A stretch of 64,000 nucleotides of DNA from Afipia sp. (GTDB lineage Bacteria > Pseudomonadota > Alphaproteobacteria > Rhizobiales > Xanthobacteraceae), in the NCBI GenBank assembly GCA_024508675.1, contig JANINQ010000006.1:186001-250000 (forward strand), written 5' to 3'. Below, one piece after another: positions 54,056 to 61,385 of the stretch (position 1 is its first letter; the number at the start of each line of letters is the position of its first letter). The position numbers and the translations under genes were made by a program. Below the pieces are notes generated by a model. It had not been told where the DNA came from. It searched no databases and was given only the letters and a program-made list of their open reading frames with translations.

Positions 54056-55618
54056 TCACTTGAGACCGTTGATGTTGCAGTCGGACTTGTTGCCGCTTGG
54101 CGCAGGATCGTGCGCACCGACGATGGAGCGGATGTTGTTGAAGCGGCGGCCGATGTCATGGGCGCCAGCCTCGGTCCTTCCGTACCTCGTGTTCTCGATC
54201 AGGTAATCCCGCATTTTCTTTTCGGCCCCGTCGGAGTTGCTCTTGTCGAGCGTCTTGGCATAGGCCGCCAGTTTGCGGGAGCGGCCGCTACCGAACTGAT
54301 TGTCGACATCAAGCACATAAAGCTGCGCAACCTTGCTGACGGCGAAAACGCCGCCGCGCGCCGCCAGCGACGCCATGCAGCCGGTCGATGTCTTCAGGAA
54401 ATCCTGATACTGCGCCATGTAGGTGGCGCGGAATTCCGGAGTCCGGATACGCCTGACCATCGCGGGCACCGTGGCGTAGAAGTCCGCCGCCAGCTTGATC
54501 GGCCAGCCGCGGATCGGTTTCTCGAACTGAAACGGCTTGTCCCCAACGGGTCCCGGCGGCGGCTGCAACGCCGAATTCTGGCTGGCGGACAGATCCGAGA
54601 GGATCACCGGCATCAGTTTCCGGAACGGCACCACATCCTGCGAGCCGTTGGTGGCAAGATCGATCTGGTGAATGCCGTAGGACGGGCCGCTGTCGCCGAG
54701 AATGGCATCGACCACCTCGAAGGGAGAATCGACCACGGACCGCGAGGCCGGCGTCCATCCCACCTCGCTCGCCGCGATGGACAGATGCACAAGCTTCCTG
54801 TCACCGTTCAGGCTGCTGGCGAGGTCGGCCAGCGCCTTTGCATCACCCTTGCGGTCGTCGGCGGTCAGAATCCGCGGCATCCGGAAGCGCCGCAGTTCAT
54901 CCAGCGCGACGCGCTCGACATAGACACCGCGCTCCGCCTTGCACTCACGCGGTGAGCCGTTGCATTTGGCTTTGCCCGCCCCCGCAAGAATTTTATCGCC
55001 GCGGTCCGTCGAGGAGCCGCTGCTGTTCCTTTTCAGCCGCGGCAGGAGAACAAAATACTTGCTGTCGGCGGATGGTTGCACGGTTCCGTCCGCCCGAACG
55101 CGATGAACTTCTTCCGCCGCGCGCGGCACGTTCTGCGTTTTCAGGGTCACGTCCACCGTGCCGTCGCCGTTGTCGCGTTGTGACACCACGCAGGCGGACC
55201 GGAGCTTGATCCGGTTGCAGCTCCATTCTCCCCGGTTCTTGTCCGTCAACAACAACGGATAGAAACCGACCGACGATCCGTTGCTGAAACGAACACGGAT
55301 CGGGCTGGCCTTCATCGTATCGATCAGTTCGGTGCCCCGGCCGCACTTTCCCGGCGAAACCGGCGCAGCCGTGACGGCCGCCGCTGGTTCCAGCACGGGA
55401 GCCTGGTTTTCGGCATCCTCGCCGCCGCGCAGATAAGCGGCAACATCCAGGTTCAGCTCGCAGTCGGGCAAGCCGCCGGGCGCTGCGATCACCGGAGCGG
55501 ACGACAGAGCCGTCAGCATCGCAGCCGCAAGGACAATTGCCTGACGACAGGACAACGCGAGGACAGAAGGCTTACGGGAAATTACGGACAGAGACACCAG
55601 CAGACGTATGCGCTGCAT
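54056..55618 (-). CDS. Exported protein with a lysozyme-like core, unknown function
   Basis: A 520-residue protein. After an N-terminal tail and signal peptide (IVLAAAMLTALSSAPVIA, to about residue 46) comes a Cys-containing beta-rich part (CGRGTE, WSCNRIKL, CVVSQRDNG, residues about 90-235). The C-terminal half has LSIAASEVGWTP with Glu285 and, 28 residues later, SYGIHQIDL (313-321), the same Glu then Gly-x-x-Gln order seen in goose-type lysozyme and lytic transglycosylase domains. I infer a peptidoglycan- or glycan-acting domain; the rest is unrecognised. Divergent from the two exported proteins at 55762 and 56633. Confidence 0.6.
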   Translation of the reverse strand: MQRIRLLVSLSVISRKPSVLALSCRQAIVLAAAMLTALSSAPVIAAPGGLPDCELNLDVAAYLRGGEDAENQAPVLEPAAAVTAAPVSPGKCGRGTELIDTMKASPIRVRFSNGSSVGFYPLLLTDKNRGEWSCNRIKLRSACVVSQRDNGDGTVDVTLKTQNVPRAAEEVHRVRADGTVQPSADSKYFVLLPRLKRNSSGSSTDRGDKILAGAGKAKCNGSPRECKAERGVYVERVALDELRRFRMPRILTADDRKGDAKALADLASSLNGDRKLVHLSIAASEVGWTPASRSVVDSPFEVVDAILGDSGPSYGIHQIDLATNGSQDVVPFRKLMPVILSDLSASQNSALQPPPGPVGDKPFQFEKPIRGWPIKLAADFYATVPAMVRRIRTPEFRATYMAQYQDFLKTSTGCMASLAARGGVFAVSKVAQLYVLDVDNQFGSGRSRKLAAYAKTLDKSNSDGAEKKMRDYLIENTRYGRTEAGAHDIGRRFNNIRSIVGAHDPAPSGNKSDCNINGLK

Positions 55619-55761
55619 CGCACCCTCAAAATCTATTGGATAAAAACCGGACTCTGAAAAAGCTGGATTCTGAAAAAAACTTCAGCAACGATACCCATCG
55701 TTCTATTGCGTTTGCAAGACTGTTCCTCGATTGCATTTTTTTCATCTATTTGCGGTGCTTC
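55619..55761. promoter_or_regulatory. AT-rich divergent promoter region
   Basis: A 143-base gap between divergent starts, clearly more AT-rich than its surroundings (GATTCTGAAAAAAACTTCAG and nearby runs). It probably carries back-to-back promoters for the exported proteins. No clear dyad found. Confidence 0.45.
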
Positions 55762-56574
55762 ATGCGCGTCGTTGCTTTGTTGATTGGCGGTGTTCGGCCG
55801 CGTCTTGTTTTACGTCTGGAAGCTCTCCTCGCTGTCGTCATGCTGTCATGCACGGCTGCAACCGCGTACGCGGAGGCGCAGATCATCGGCCCGCTCGATC
55901 TGGTTATCCGGATCAACGCGACGGACGTGCCGTTCAAGGCGAAGGCGTCCGCCGACGTGACCTCCCGGAGCGGCCAGTTCAACATCGACGGCGACGTCAC
56001 GGTGCTGGCATCGACCGCAACCTTGCAGACCAAGATCGAAACCATCGCGAAAAAGCAGCTACCCTATAAACTGCCGATCGACGCCTGCGATGTGCGCATC
56101 ACGAAGCTGAGCGCAGTGACGATTACAGCGCGCGATTACGAGGCACGCCTGTCTGCGACAGCGCGGGTTGCAATCGACTGCACGGTGAACCAGGAACACG
56201 ATGTCACCATCGCGGTTGCTTTGCAGCCCACGCTGAAGGGCAAGCAGGCGCTGGGCTGGAAGGTGATGCGCACGCCCGAGATCGAGATGCCGACTCACTG
56301 GCGCATCGTGATCGGTATCCTTGCGGGCAATCCGCAAAAGCTTCTCAAGGCCGGCATCGAAAAGGCGCTCGAGACCGGAGGAATCATCCGGATTCCGGTC
56401 CGCGAAGGCGTGCTCGCCGCTTTCAAGGGCGCGAACTTCGACGGCAACGCCAACGAGATTTCACTGCGCATCAAGGGTGACCTTCACGCCGGCGGCCCCG
56501 TCGTGACCCAACTGATGACACAGACCATCAAGAAGCCCGCGCTGGAGGTTACGCTGGCGTCGCCAGATCATTGA
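55762..56574 (+). CDS. Exported protein of unknown function (beta-rich)
   Basis: A 270-residue protein with a signal peptide (LEALLAVVMLSCTAATAYAE) cleaved near residue 39. The mature part is rich in alternating strands (LQTKIETIAKKQLPYKLPI, ITARDYEARLSATARVAID) and lacks recognisable enzyme motifs; two Cys residues may pair (DACDVRI, IDCTVNQ). The start is placed at 55762; in-frame codons upstream fall in the divergent promoter. Followed 58 bp later by a second exported protein, so likely an operon. Confidence 0.6.
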   Translation: MRVVALLIGGVRPRLVLRLEALLAVVMLSCTAATAYAEAQIIGPLDLVIRINATDVPFKAKASADVTSRSGQFNIDGDVTVLASTATLQTKIETIAKKQLPYKLPIDACDVRITKLSAVTITARDYEARLSATARVAIDCTVNQEHDVTIAVALQPTLKGKQALGWKVMRTPEIEMPTHWRIVIGILAGNPQKLLKAGIEKALETGGIIRIPVREGVLAAFKGANFDGNANEISLRIKGDLHAGGPVVTQLMTQTIKKPALEVTLASPDH

Positions 56575-56632
56575 TAGCAGTGGCGGGCTTCTCCGCCATT
56601 CATGACGGAAAACTTTTAAACGGGAGGGGATC

Positions 56633-58192
56633 TTGAAAAGACTGGGATTGCTGCTGGCCTGCTGCCTGATGACGACATCGGCCTATGCGAAAGCGCCGAT
56701 GACATATTCGATCCAGACGCCTGGCCCGCATCAGGCGCTGAAGGATCACGCCCTCTACGAGGTCAAGGTAACGTGCAGCCGTGGCCAGAGCCTCACCAGC
56801 AACGACAACATTCTTGATGCGATCGCGGATTTTGTCTTGCACCATAACGAATCCGCGAACCAGTATATCGTCATCGGCAACGATCTCGCCGTTCCCGATC
56901 CGTCGGACGCCAAGAAGATCAAACTGCCGGAGAAAGCGATCTCCATCCTGCCGGTGTTCTCGATCAAGGACACCAGCGTGGTGTCGAATTTCGGCGCATG
57001 CAGCCGGTCGATCTATGTGCAGGGAACGCAGAAAATCTATCTGATCCCGACCGTGTCGTGGTCGTCGCAATACACACCGGGGCCGGGTCTTACGGCGCTG
57101 TATCAGGCGTCAAAACTGATCTCGCCTCTGTGGTCGATCTTCAATCCGGCGGCGATCCCGGCCGCGATCGCATCCAAGATCACAAACGCGCAGGCGACCG
57201 AAGATCCGATCAAGAGCATCCTGACCACCATGAACAAGGATGCGAATTATGGTGAAACCGTTCGCCTGCGGACCGGCCGCTACATCATCACGACGAAATA
57301 CAGCAAGATCACGCTCGATGTGTCTCCGCTGCCCTCGATCGTGATGGCGGCATCGGATGACCTGCGGCGGGATTTCCGCGCGGCACTCGACAGCGCCCCG
57401 CAAAAGATCGCGACCACCGGCTTCGAGACAACCTGCGGCCAGATCGCGACGGTGCTCACAGGCGCCGGCTTCTCGGAGAAAGAGGATATTCCCTATGCGC
57501 TGACCTATCTGTCGGCGAATGCGCTGAACACCAAGGAGGACATGATCAAGTGTCTCGGCAAGCCGTACGCAGCGCGAGCCGCCCGGCTGAGCGGTCCCGT
57601 GCTCTGGCAATGGATCAATGAGACGAAGAGGTTCTCCGAGACCGAGGCCAATACGGTGTGGCCTCCGAACAGCGTGGAGCCCCCTCTGCAACCTGCTTTC
57701 AGCACCATCGAAGACACCATCGATGCGCTGGTGCGCAGCCTGTCCCGCGTCACCAAGAACCGGGATGCGGACGGCAAGGCCCTGCCGCAATATGTCAATG
57801 AGTTGAAAGCGACCATGGCGCCGACCATCGCCGTTGTCGACAAGACATCAGAAGCACTGTTCGACGGCCTGCCACCGCAGGATGCATCAACTCTCGGCGA
57901 CACCATGCTGAAAAGAAGCTACGCGCGCTTCGGCTGTTACGCCGAAGTCACCGACAAGTTCGGCACCAACACCGACGGCGCCCGCGTGCTGTTCGTGATG
58001 TTCAAGGTCGCGAAGGACGCCCCTTCGCCGGTGACGCTCGACAAAGCATCAGGCGTACGCGTCCTGTTCGGCACCGGCGGTCTTGTCTCGCAGCTTGTGG
58101 TGACCGACAGGCAGCAGGCGATCAGGGCCGCGCTCGACGCCAACACATGGAATTGCAACGGACTGGCAGTGACCAAGCCGCCCGCCAGCTAG
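56633..58192 (+). CDS. Exported protein of unknown function (519 residues)
   Basis: Starts at a TTG with a strong ribosome site (GGGAGGGGA). The signal peptide MKRLGLLLACCLMTTSAYAK would be cut after AYA near residue 19. The mature protein contains scattered Cys (VTCSRG, FGACSRS, ETTCGQ, MIKCLG, RFGCYAE, TWNCNG) and no motif I recognise. It follows the 270-residue exported protein and ends just before the prophage, but its composition matches the host side. Confidence 0.6.
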   Translation: MKRLGLLLACCLMTTSAYAKAPMTYSIQTPGPHQALKDHALYEVKVTCSRGQSLTSNDNILDAIADFVLHHNESANQYIVIGNDLAVPDPSDAKKIKLPEKAISILPVFSIKDTSVVSNFGACSRSIYVQGTQKIYLIPTVSWSSQYTPGPGLTALYQASKLISPLWSIFNPAAIPAAIASKITNAQATEDPIKSILTTMNKDANYGETVRLRTGRYIITTKYSKITLDVSPLPSIVMAASDDLRRDFRAALDSAPQKIATTGFETTCGQIATVLTGAGFSEKEDIPYALTYLSANALNTKEDMIKCLGKPYAARAARLSGPVLWQWINETKRFSETEANTVWPPNSVEPPLQPAFSTIEDTIDALVRSLSRVTKNRDADGKALPQYVNELKATMAPTIAVVDKTSEALFDGLPPQDASTLGDTMLKRSYARFGCYAEVTDKFGTNTDGARVLFVMFKVAKDAPSPVTLDKASGVRVLFGTGGLVSQLVVTDRQQAIRAALDANTWNCNGLAVTKPPAS

Positions 58193-58389
58193 GCTTCCGG
58201 TGGCAAAAAGCAACGCACCGGGTCGCGCCGACATCGGCCAGACCCGGGAGTTGCCCGCACGGCACCTGACGCAGGCCGAAACCTGCGAGACCCATAAAGC
58301 ACTGATATTTATATGAAATTTTTGGTAGCGAGAGGGCGTTACCGCCTATCACCCCCCGCCTCGGCCGGCCTCATGTTCCGAATTGCCGC
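58193..58389. other. Gap at the probable host/prophage border
   Basis: About 200 bases with no gene. An AT-rich patch (near 58300-58325) sits between the host-type exported protein and the first phage-like gene. The attachment site should lie here or just to its right, but I found no tRNA end or integrase to fix it. Confidence 0.35.
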
Positions 58390-58602
58390 CTAAAGTTTGC
58401 CGCTCATTCCAGCCCAAACAAGCCACAGGATCAGGCCGGCGGCCCCGACGATCAGCAATTTGCCGAAAAGGGTGACCGCCCGGCCGACCGCCGCATCGAA
58501 ACGCGCGAGCGCCGGCGGCGATAAGAGCCATCCGAGAATGATCCGAAATGCGCCGATCAGGATCGCGATCGCGACGACGGCGAGAAGTGCGAGGAGCCAC
58601 AT
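58390..58602 (-). CDS. Small membrane protein, phage-region
   Basis: A 70-residue protein with two hydrophobic helices (MWLLALLAVVAIAILIGAF and LFGKLLIVGAAGLILWLVW). Size and position resemble small prophage membrane proteins of unknown role. A longer reading from 58734 is possible but the extra N terminus is not protein-like. Confidence 0.5.
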   Translation of the reverse strand: MWLLALLAVVAIAILIGAFRIILGWLLSPPALARFDAAVGRAVTLFGKLLIVGAAGLILWLVWAGMSGKL

Positions 58603-58860
58603 GCGCCGAAATATACCCGGCGCGGGCCGGCGATCAACTCGCCGCATCGGTTTTCCCGCGCCTGATCGCATAGCGCGGCCGCTGGATGCGTTAAAAATTC
58701 TAGGCCGCCACATCGCCAGCGCCGACATATCCACGCCTCACCGCAGCGGCGCGCGCGGGCGCTTGAAAACTGAAACTCCGGCTTGACTACATAGTGCATA
58801 ATGCACTAGGTATAGGTCACGGCAAGGGCGATTGTGCCCGGCCGATTCGGAGCAAGGCTC
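58603..58860. other. Control region of the rightward prophage operon
   Basis: About 258 bases without a gene, holding the promoter/operator at 58783-58812 described separately. Confidence 0.5.
58783..58812 (+). promoter_or_regulatory. Phage promoter with an internal palindromic operator
   Basis: TTGACT (58783-58788) and TAGGTA (58807-58812) are -35/-10-like with an 18-base spacer. TAGTGCATAATGCACTA (58792-58808) is a perfect 8-bp dyad with a single central base, lying across the spacer and -10. A bound repressor would block polymerase, the usual lysogeny arrangement. Confidence 0.65.
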
Positions 58861-59133
58861 ATGGCGATCACCTTCAAGGCGAAACACCTCACGATCGACG
58901 GCAAGCGCGTCGGCGTTTCCTATTTCACCGGCCCATGGATCGCCGGCGTCGATCCGACCACGATCAAGGTGCGGCCGCGCCGGGCGACGTTCCCGGCCGC
59001 CGTGCGCGCTTACGTCGCGATTGAGAACAACAGCGACGCCACGACTGACTATTTCGAGGCCGACTGCATCCGCGTCACCGCTGCGCATCCGCTTTATGCG
59101 GCCATCCGCGCCGCCGCGTCCGAAGCGAAGTGA
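58861..59133 (+). CDS. Hypothetical phage protein (90 residues)
   Basis: A 90-residue protein, probably a beta-rich fold (KHLTIDGKRVGVSYFTGPW, AAVRAYVAIENNSD), unrecognised. First gene after the palindromic promoter; 12 bp before the methyltransferase-like gene. Confidence 0.55.
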   Translation: MAITFKAKHLTIDGKRVGVSYFTGPWIAGVDPTTIKVRPRRATFPAAVRAYVAIENNSDATTDYFEADCIRVTAAHPLYAAIRAAASEAK

Positions 59134-59145
59134 GGAGCGCGGAAC

Positions 59146-59859
59146 ATGGCACGCATTCTGATCGGCTGCGAAACCTCCGGCGTTGTCCGGCGCGCGTTTG
59201 CCGCGCACGGACATGACGTATGGTCCTGCGACCTTCTCCCGGCCGAGGATCGCAGCAATCGGCACATTGTCGGCGATGTCCGCGACTATCTCGGCGAAGG
59301 CTGGGACTTGCTCGCCGTGCTTCACCCGCCATGCACCCGCCTTTGCAACAGCGGCGTGCGCTGGCTTTCCGAGCCGCCGACGAAATTGGACGCGACGACA
59401 TATCCCCGCGAGATCGTCGCCGCCTATCGATCGTGGAACCGCGATCAACGCCTCGCTTTCATGTGGCAAGGATTGCAGGAAGGCGCGGCACTCTTTTCCG
59501 CGTGTTGGAATGCACCAATCGAGCGGATCGCGATCGAAAACCCGGTTATGCACAAGCACGCGAAAGAGCGTATCGAGAACTTCGCGCCGGCGGCGCAAAC
59601 AGTGCAACCGCATTGGTTCGGAGAGCGCGCCTTTAAGGCAACCGGACTCTATCTCAAGAACTTGCCGCCGCTCGTCGCAACCGACAAACTCACACCGCCC
59701 AAGGCCGGCACCGCCGAGCATAAGGCTTGGTCGATCGTACATCGCGCAAGCCCCGGCCCGGAACGGTGGAAGCTACGCAGCCGCACCTTTGACGGGATTG
59801 CCGAGGCGATGGCCGATCAATGGGGATCATTCGCGCTTGAACAACTCAAAGCCGCCTAA
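59146..59859 (+). CDS. Phage DNA-cytosine-methyltransferase-like protein
   Basis: A 237-residue protein with a SAM-site-like start (GCETSGVVRRAFAAHGHDVW), a PPC motif (residues 61-63, HPPCTRLCN) resembling the Cys-containing motif IV of C5 methyltransferases, and ENP (131-133), like motif VI ENV. No target-recognition domain is evident: it is about 100 residues shorter than bacterial Dcm-type enzymes. The Cys63 site is compatible with C5 chemistry. Could act in phage self-protection or be a non-catalytic decoy. GAGGAGCGCGG precedes the start. Confidence 0.65.
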   Translation: MARILIGCETSGVVRRAFAAHGHDVWSCDLLPAEDRSNRHIVGDVRDYLGEGWDLLAVLHPPCTRLCNSGVRWLSEPPTKLDATTYPREIVAAYRSWNRDQRLAFMWQGLQEGAALFSACWNAPIERIAIENPVMHKHAKERIENFAPAAQTVQPHWFGERAFKATGLYLKNLPPLVATDKLTPPKAGTAEHKAWSIVHRASPGPERWKLRSRTFDGIAEAMADQWGSFALEQLKAA

Positions 59860-59880
59860 CTCAACCGAGGAGAGTCTAGC

Positions 59881-60090
59881 ATGACGCAACGCATCGAGAT
59901 TGACGATAGCCAACGCTCGCTCATCCAGATTTGTTTAGAGATCGCGCGAGATCGCTTCAAAGAGAACGCCACAACGATCGCCAACTCGCGAGTTTGCGAA
60001 CAATTCGAGCGGCAAGCCAAGCAAGCCGACGAACTTCTAACCACGTTCACACTCGCCGACACGATCACCATCACAACGGCGGCCGAGTGA
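59881..60090 (+). CDS. Hypothetical phage protein (69 residues)
   Basis: A 69-residue, mostly helical, charged protein (QRIEIDDSQRSLIQICLEI, FERQAKQADELLTTF). GAGGAG lies upstream. Its stop overlaps the next start by one base (TGATG). No match recognised. Confidence 0.5.
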   Translation: MTQRIEIDDSQRSLIQICLEIARDRFKENATTIANSRVCEQFERQAKQADELLTTFTLADTITITTAAE

Positions 60091-60317
60091 TGCCGGCGAA
60101 ACGGATGACACCACAAGAGGCGCGCGATCACATTGCGCGCCTCGGCCTATCCCAAAACGCCATGAGCCGGCTTTTCCGCGTCAACGAGGCCACCGGCCGG
60201 CGATGGCTGCGGATCGGCGGCGATAGCGATATTCCCCGCGCCGTCGAGATCGCGCTCGAATTGCTCACGCCGGCGAAGGTCAAAAAACTCATCGCCGAGG
60301 ACGAGGCCGAGGATTAA
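60090..60317 (+). CDS. Small phage helix-turn-helix protein
   Basis: A 75-residue protein with a clear helix-turn-helix pattern (RLGLSQNAMSRLFRVNEAT then GRRWLRIGG), like Cro/XRE-type or YdaS-type phage proteins. It may be the repressor or antirepressor that reads the palindrome upstream of 58861. It converges on the leftward operon; the two genes overlap by 29 bp at their 3' ends. Confidence 0.6.
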   Translation: MPAKRMTPQEARDHIARLGLSQNAMSRLFRVNEATGRRWLRIGGDSDIPRAVEIALELLTPAKVKKLIAEDEAED

Positions 60318-60801
60318 CCCCGGCGCTTTTCAGCCTCCGCTTGGCCTTCGCTCGCGCCTCGGCGCGGGCTTTCTTTTTCTCGGCCGACACCTTGTCAGCC
60401 GCCCGGCGCGCGAGGATGGCCGCGATCTCGGCATGCACGCGCTCGGAAACACCGTCGCTCAAGGGCCGATCGTCGATCAGGTTGCCGGTTTCCTCGGCAT
60501 CGAGCAGGATCGCAAGGCATGCGATGCCATGGCCGAGGTGATGCACCTCGGAGTCGCGGGCGCGCTTGATGCCCTCAAACCAGTCGTCGATATGGCGCTT
60601 CGCAGCATCGACATAAATCGACGCGATCACCGCCTTGTCGCGCCAGTTGTAAGCGCCATACTTGTTTGCGCCGTCCATCATCGCATGCGCGCCGTGCGCG
60701 ACCGCGACAGCCGGGAGTTTCGACAGCGAAACCTTTTTCGCGCCGAACAGGTCTTTCGGATTTGCGGAAAGCGCCTTTGATTTCGTGGCAACCTTGCTCA
60801 T
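60289..60801 (-). CDS. DUF5664-like dATP/dGTP diphosphohydrolase
   Basis: A 170-residue phage protein. NPKDLFGAKKVSLSKLP at the N terminus, GANKYGAYNWR, and AAKRHIDDWFEG with DSEVHHLGHGIACLAILLD (20 or fewer residues each) match the family that hydrolyses dATP/dGTP or related nucleotides, used by some phages to change the dNTP pool. The last 35 residues are a Lys/Arg/Ala-rich tail. Start is ATGA-overlapped with the next gene upstream. Confidence 0.75.
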   Translation of the reverse strand: MSKVATKSKALSANPKDLFGAKKVSLSKLPAVAVAHGAHAMMDGANKYGAYNWRDKAVIASIYVDAAKRHIDDWFEGIKRARDSEVHHLGHGIACLAILLDAEETGNLIDDRPLSDGVSERVHAEIAAILARRAADKVSAEKKKARAEARAKAKRRLKSAGVNPRPRPRR

Positions 60802-61028
60802 GTCGTATCCCTGAATTTGAACTTGCGTCGCGACGCGGCCGTGCGGCGGCGATCAACGCGCAATTTGAATTGAACGCGACCGTTTTCGATCGCGTAATCG
60901 GTGATGTGAACGAGGGCGCAGTCGCAGCCCTGATGAATGAAACCGCGCTTAACCGGCTCGATCCACTCGCCCTCGAAAATTTGCTCGTAACCACTCGGAT
61001 TGCGCGAGGCTTTGCGACGGCGCGCCAT
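60798..61028 (-). CDS. Hypothetical phage protein (76 residues)
   Basis: A 76-residue basic protein. KRGFIHQGCDCALVHITDY and GRVQFKLRVDRRRT show strands with a CxC pair. Role unknown. It lies between the Cys-rich gene and the nucleotide hydrolase in one operon. Confidence 0.5.
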   Translation of the reverse strand: MARRRKASRNPSGYEQIFEGEWIEPVKRGFIHQGCDCALVHITDYAIENGRVQFKLRVDRRRTAASRRKFKFRDTT

Positions 61029-61031
61029 CTG

Positions 61032-61385
61032 TCACGCCCATCCGTCCGCAACGCGAAACTTTGGGCATTCCATCACCGGCGCAACAAGGCCATGCGTTTT
61101 GCAAACCTCATAGTTGGCTTGTGCGATCGGGCAGTTGTCCGGCTCGCCCGGCTTAAAGAAATCGCACCCGCGAAAGCACAGGCACATTTCGCGATGTTTG
61201 CCCTTGTAAGCCGCAATCACCGAAACTGACTGCCCATGATGCGAATATCGCTCGATCGACAGCACCGGCCGGCCAAGACGAAAAATTCCCGCCTTGGCGC
61301 ACCGATCGCCGATCCTCGCATAACAAGCGCGCTTCTCGGCTGCATCATCCGCGCCGCATCGATGGCACCCTCGATCATGGCTCAT
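61032..61385 (-). CDS. Cys-rich phage protein, possible zinc-binding
   Basis: A 117-residue protein with an N-terminal CHRCG, further Cys at KRACYARIG and DRCAKAG, then CLCFRGC and DNCPIAQ/EVCKTHG. The spacing suits one or two zinc or iron-sulfur sites. Starts at 61385 by an ATGA overlap with the phosphoesterase stop. I do not recognise the family. Confidence 0.5.
   Translation of the reverse strand: MSHDRGCHRCGADDAAEKRACYARIGDRCAKAGIFRLGRPVLSIERYSHHGQSVSVIAAYKGKHREMCLCFRGCDFFKPGEPDNCPIAQANYEVCKTHGLVAPVMECPKFRVADGWA

Noticed and set aside
58300-58380. Possible tRNA 3' end at the prophage border
   Set aside because: TGGTAGCGAGAGG looked tRNA-like but no cloverleaf could be built around it.
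58738-59742. A 334-codon minus-strand open frame in the prophage
   Set aside because: Covers the promoter and the methyltransferase-like gene on the other strand and lacks family features.
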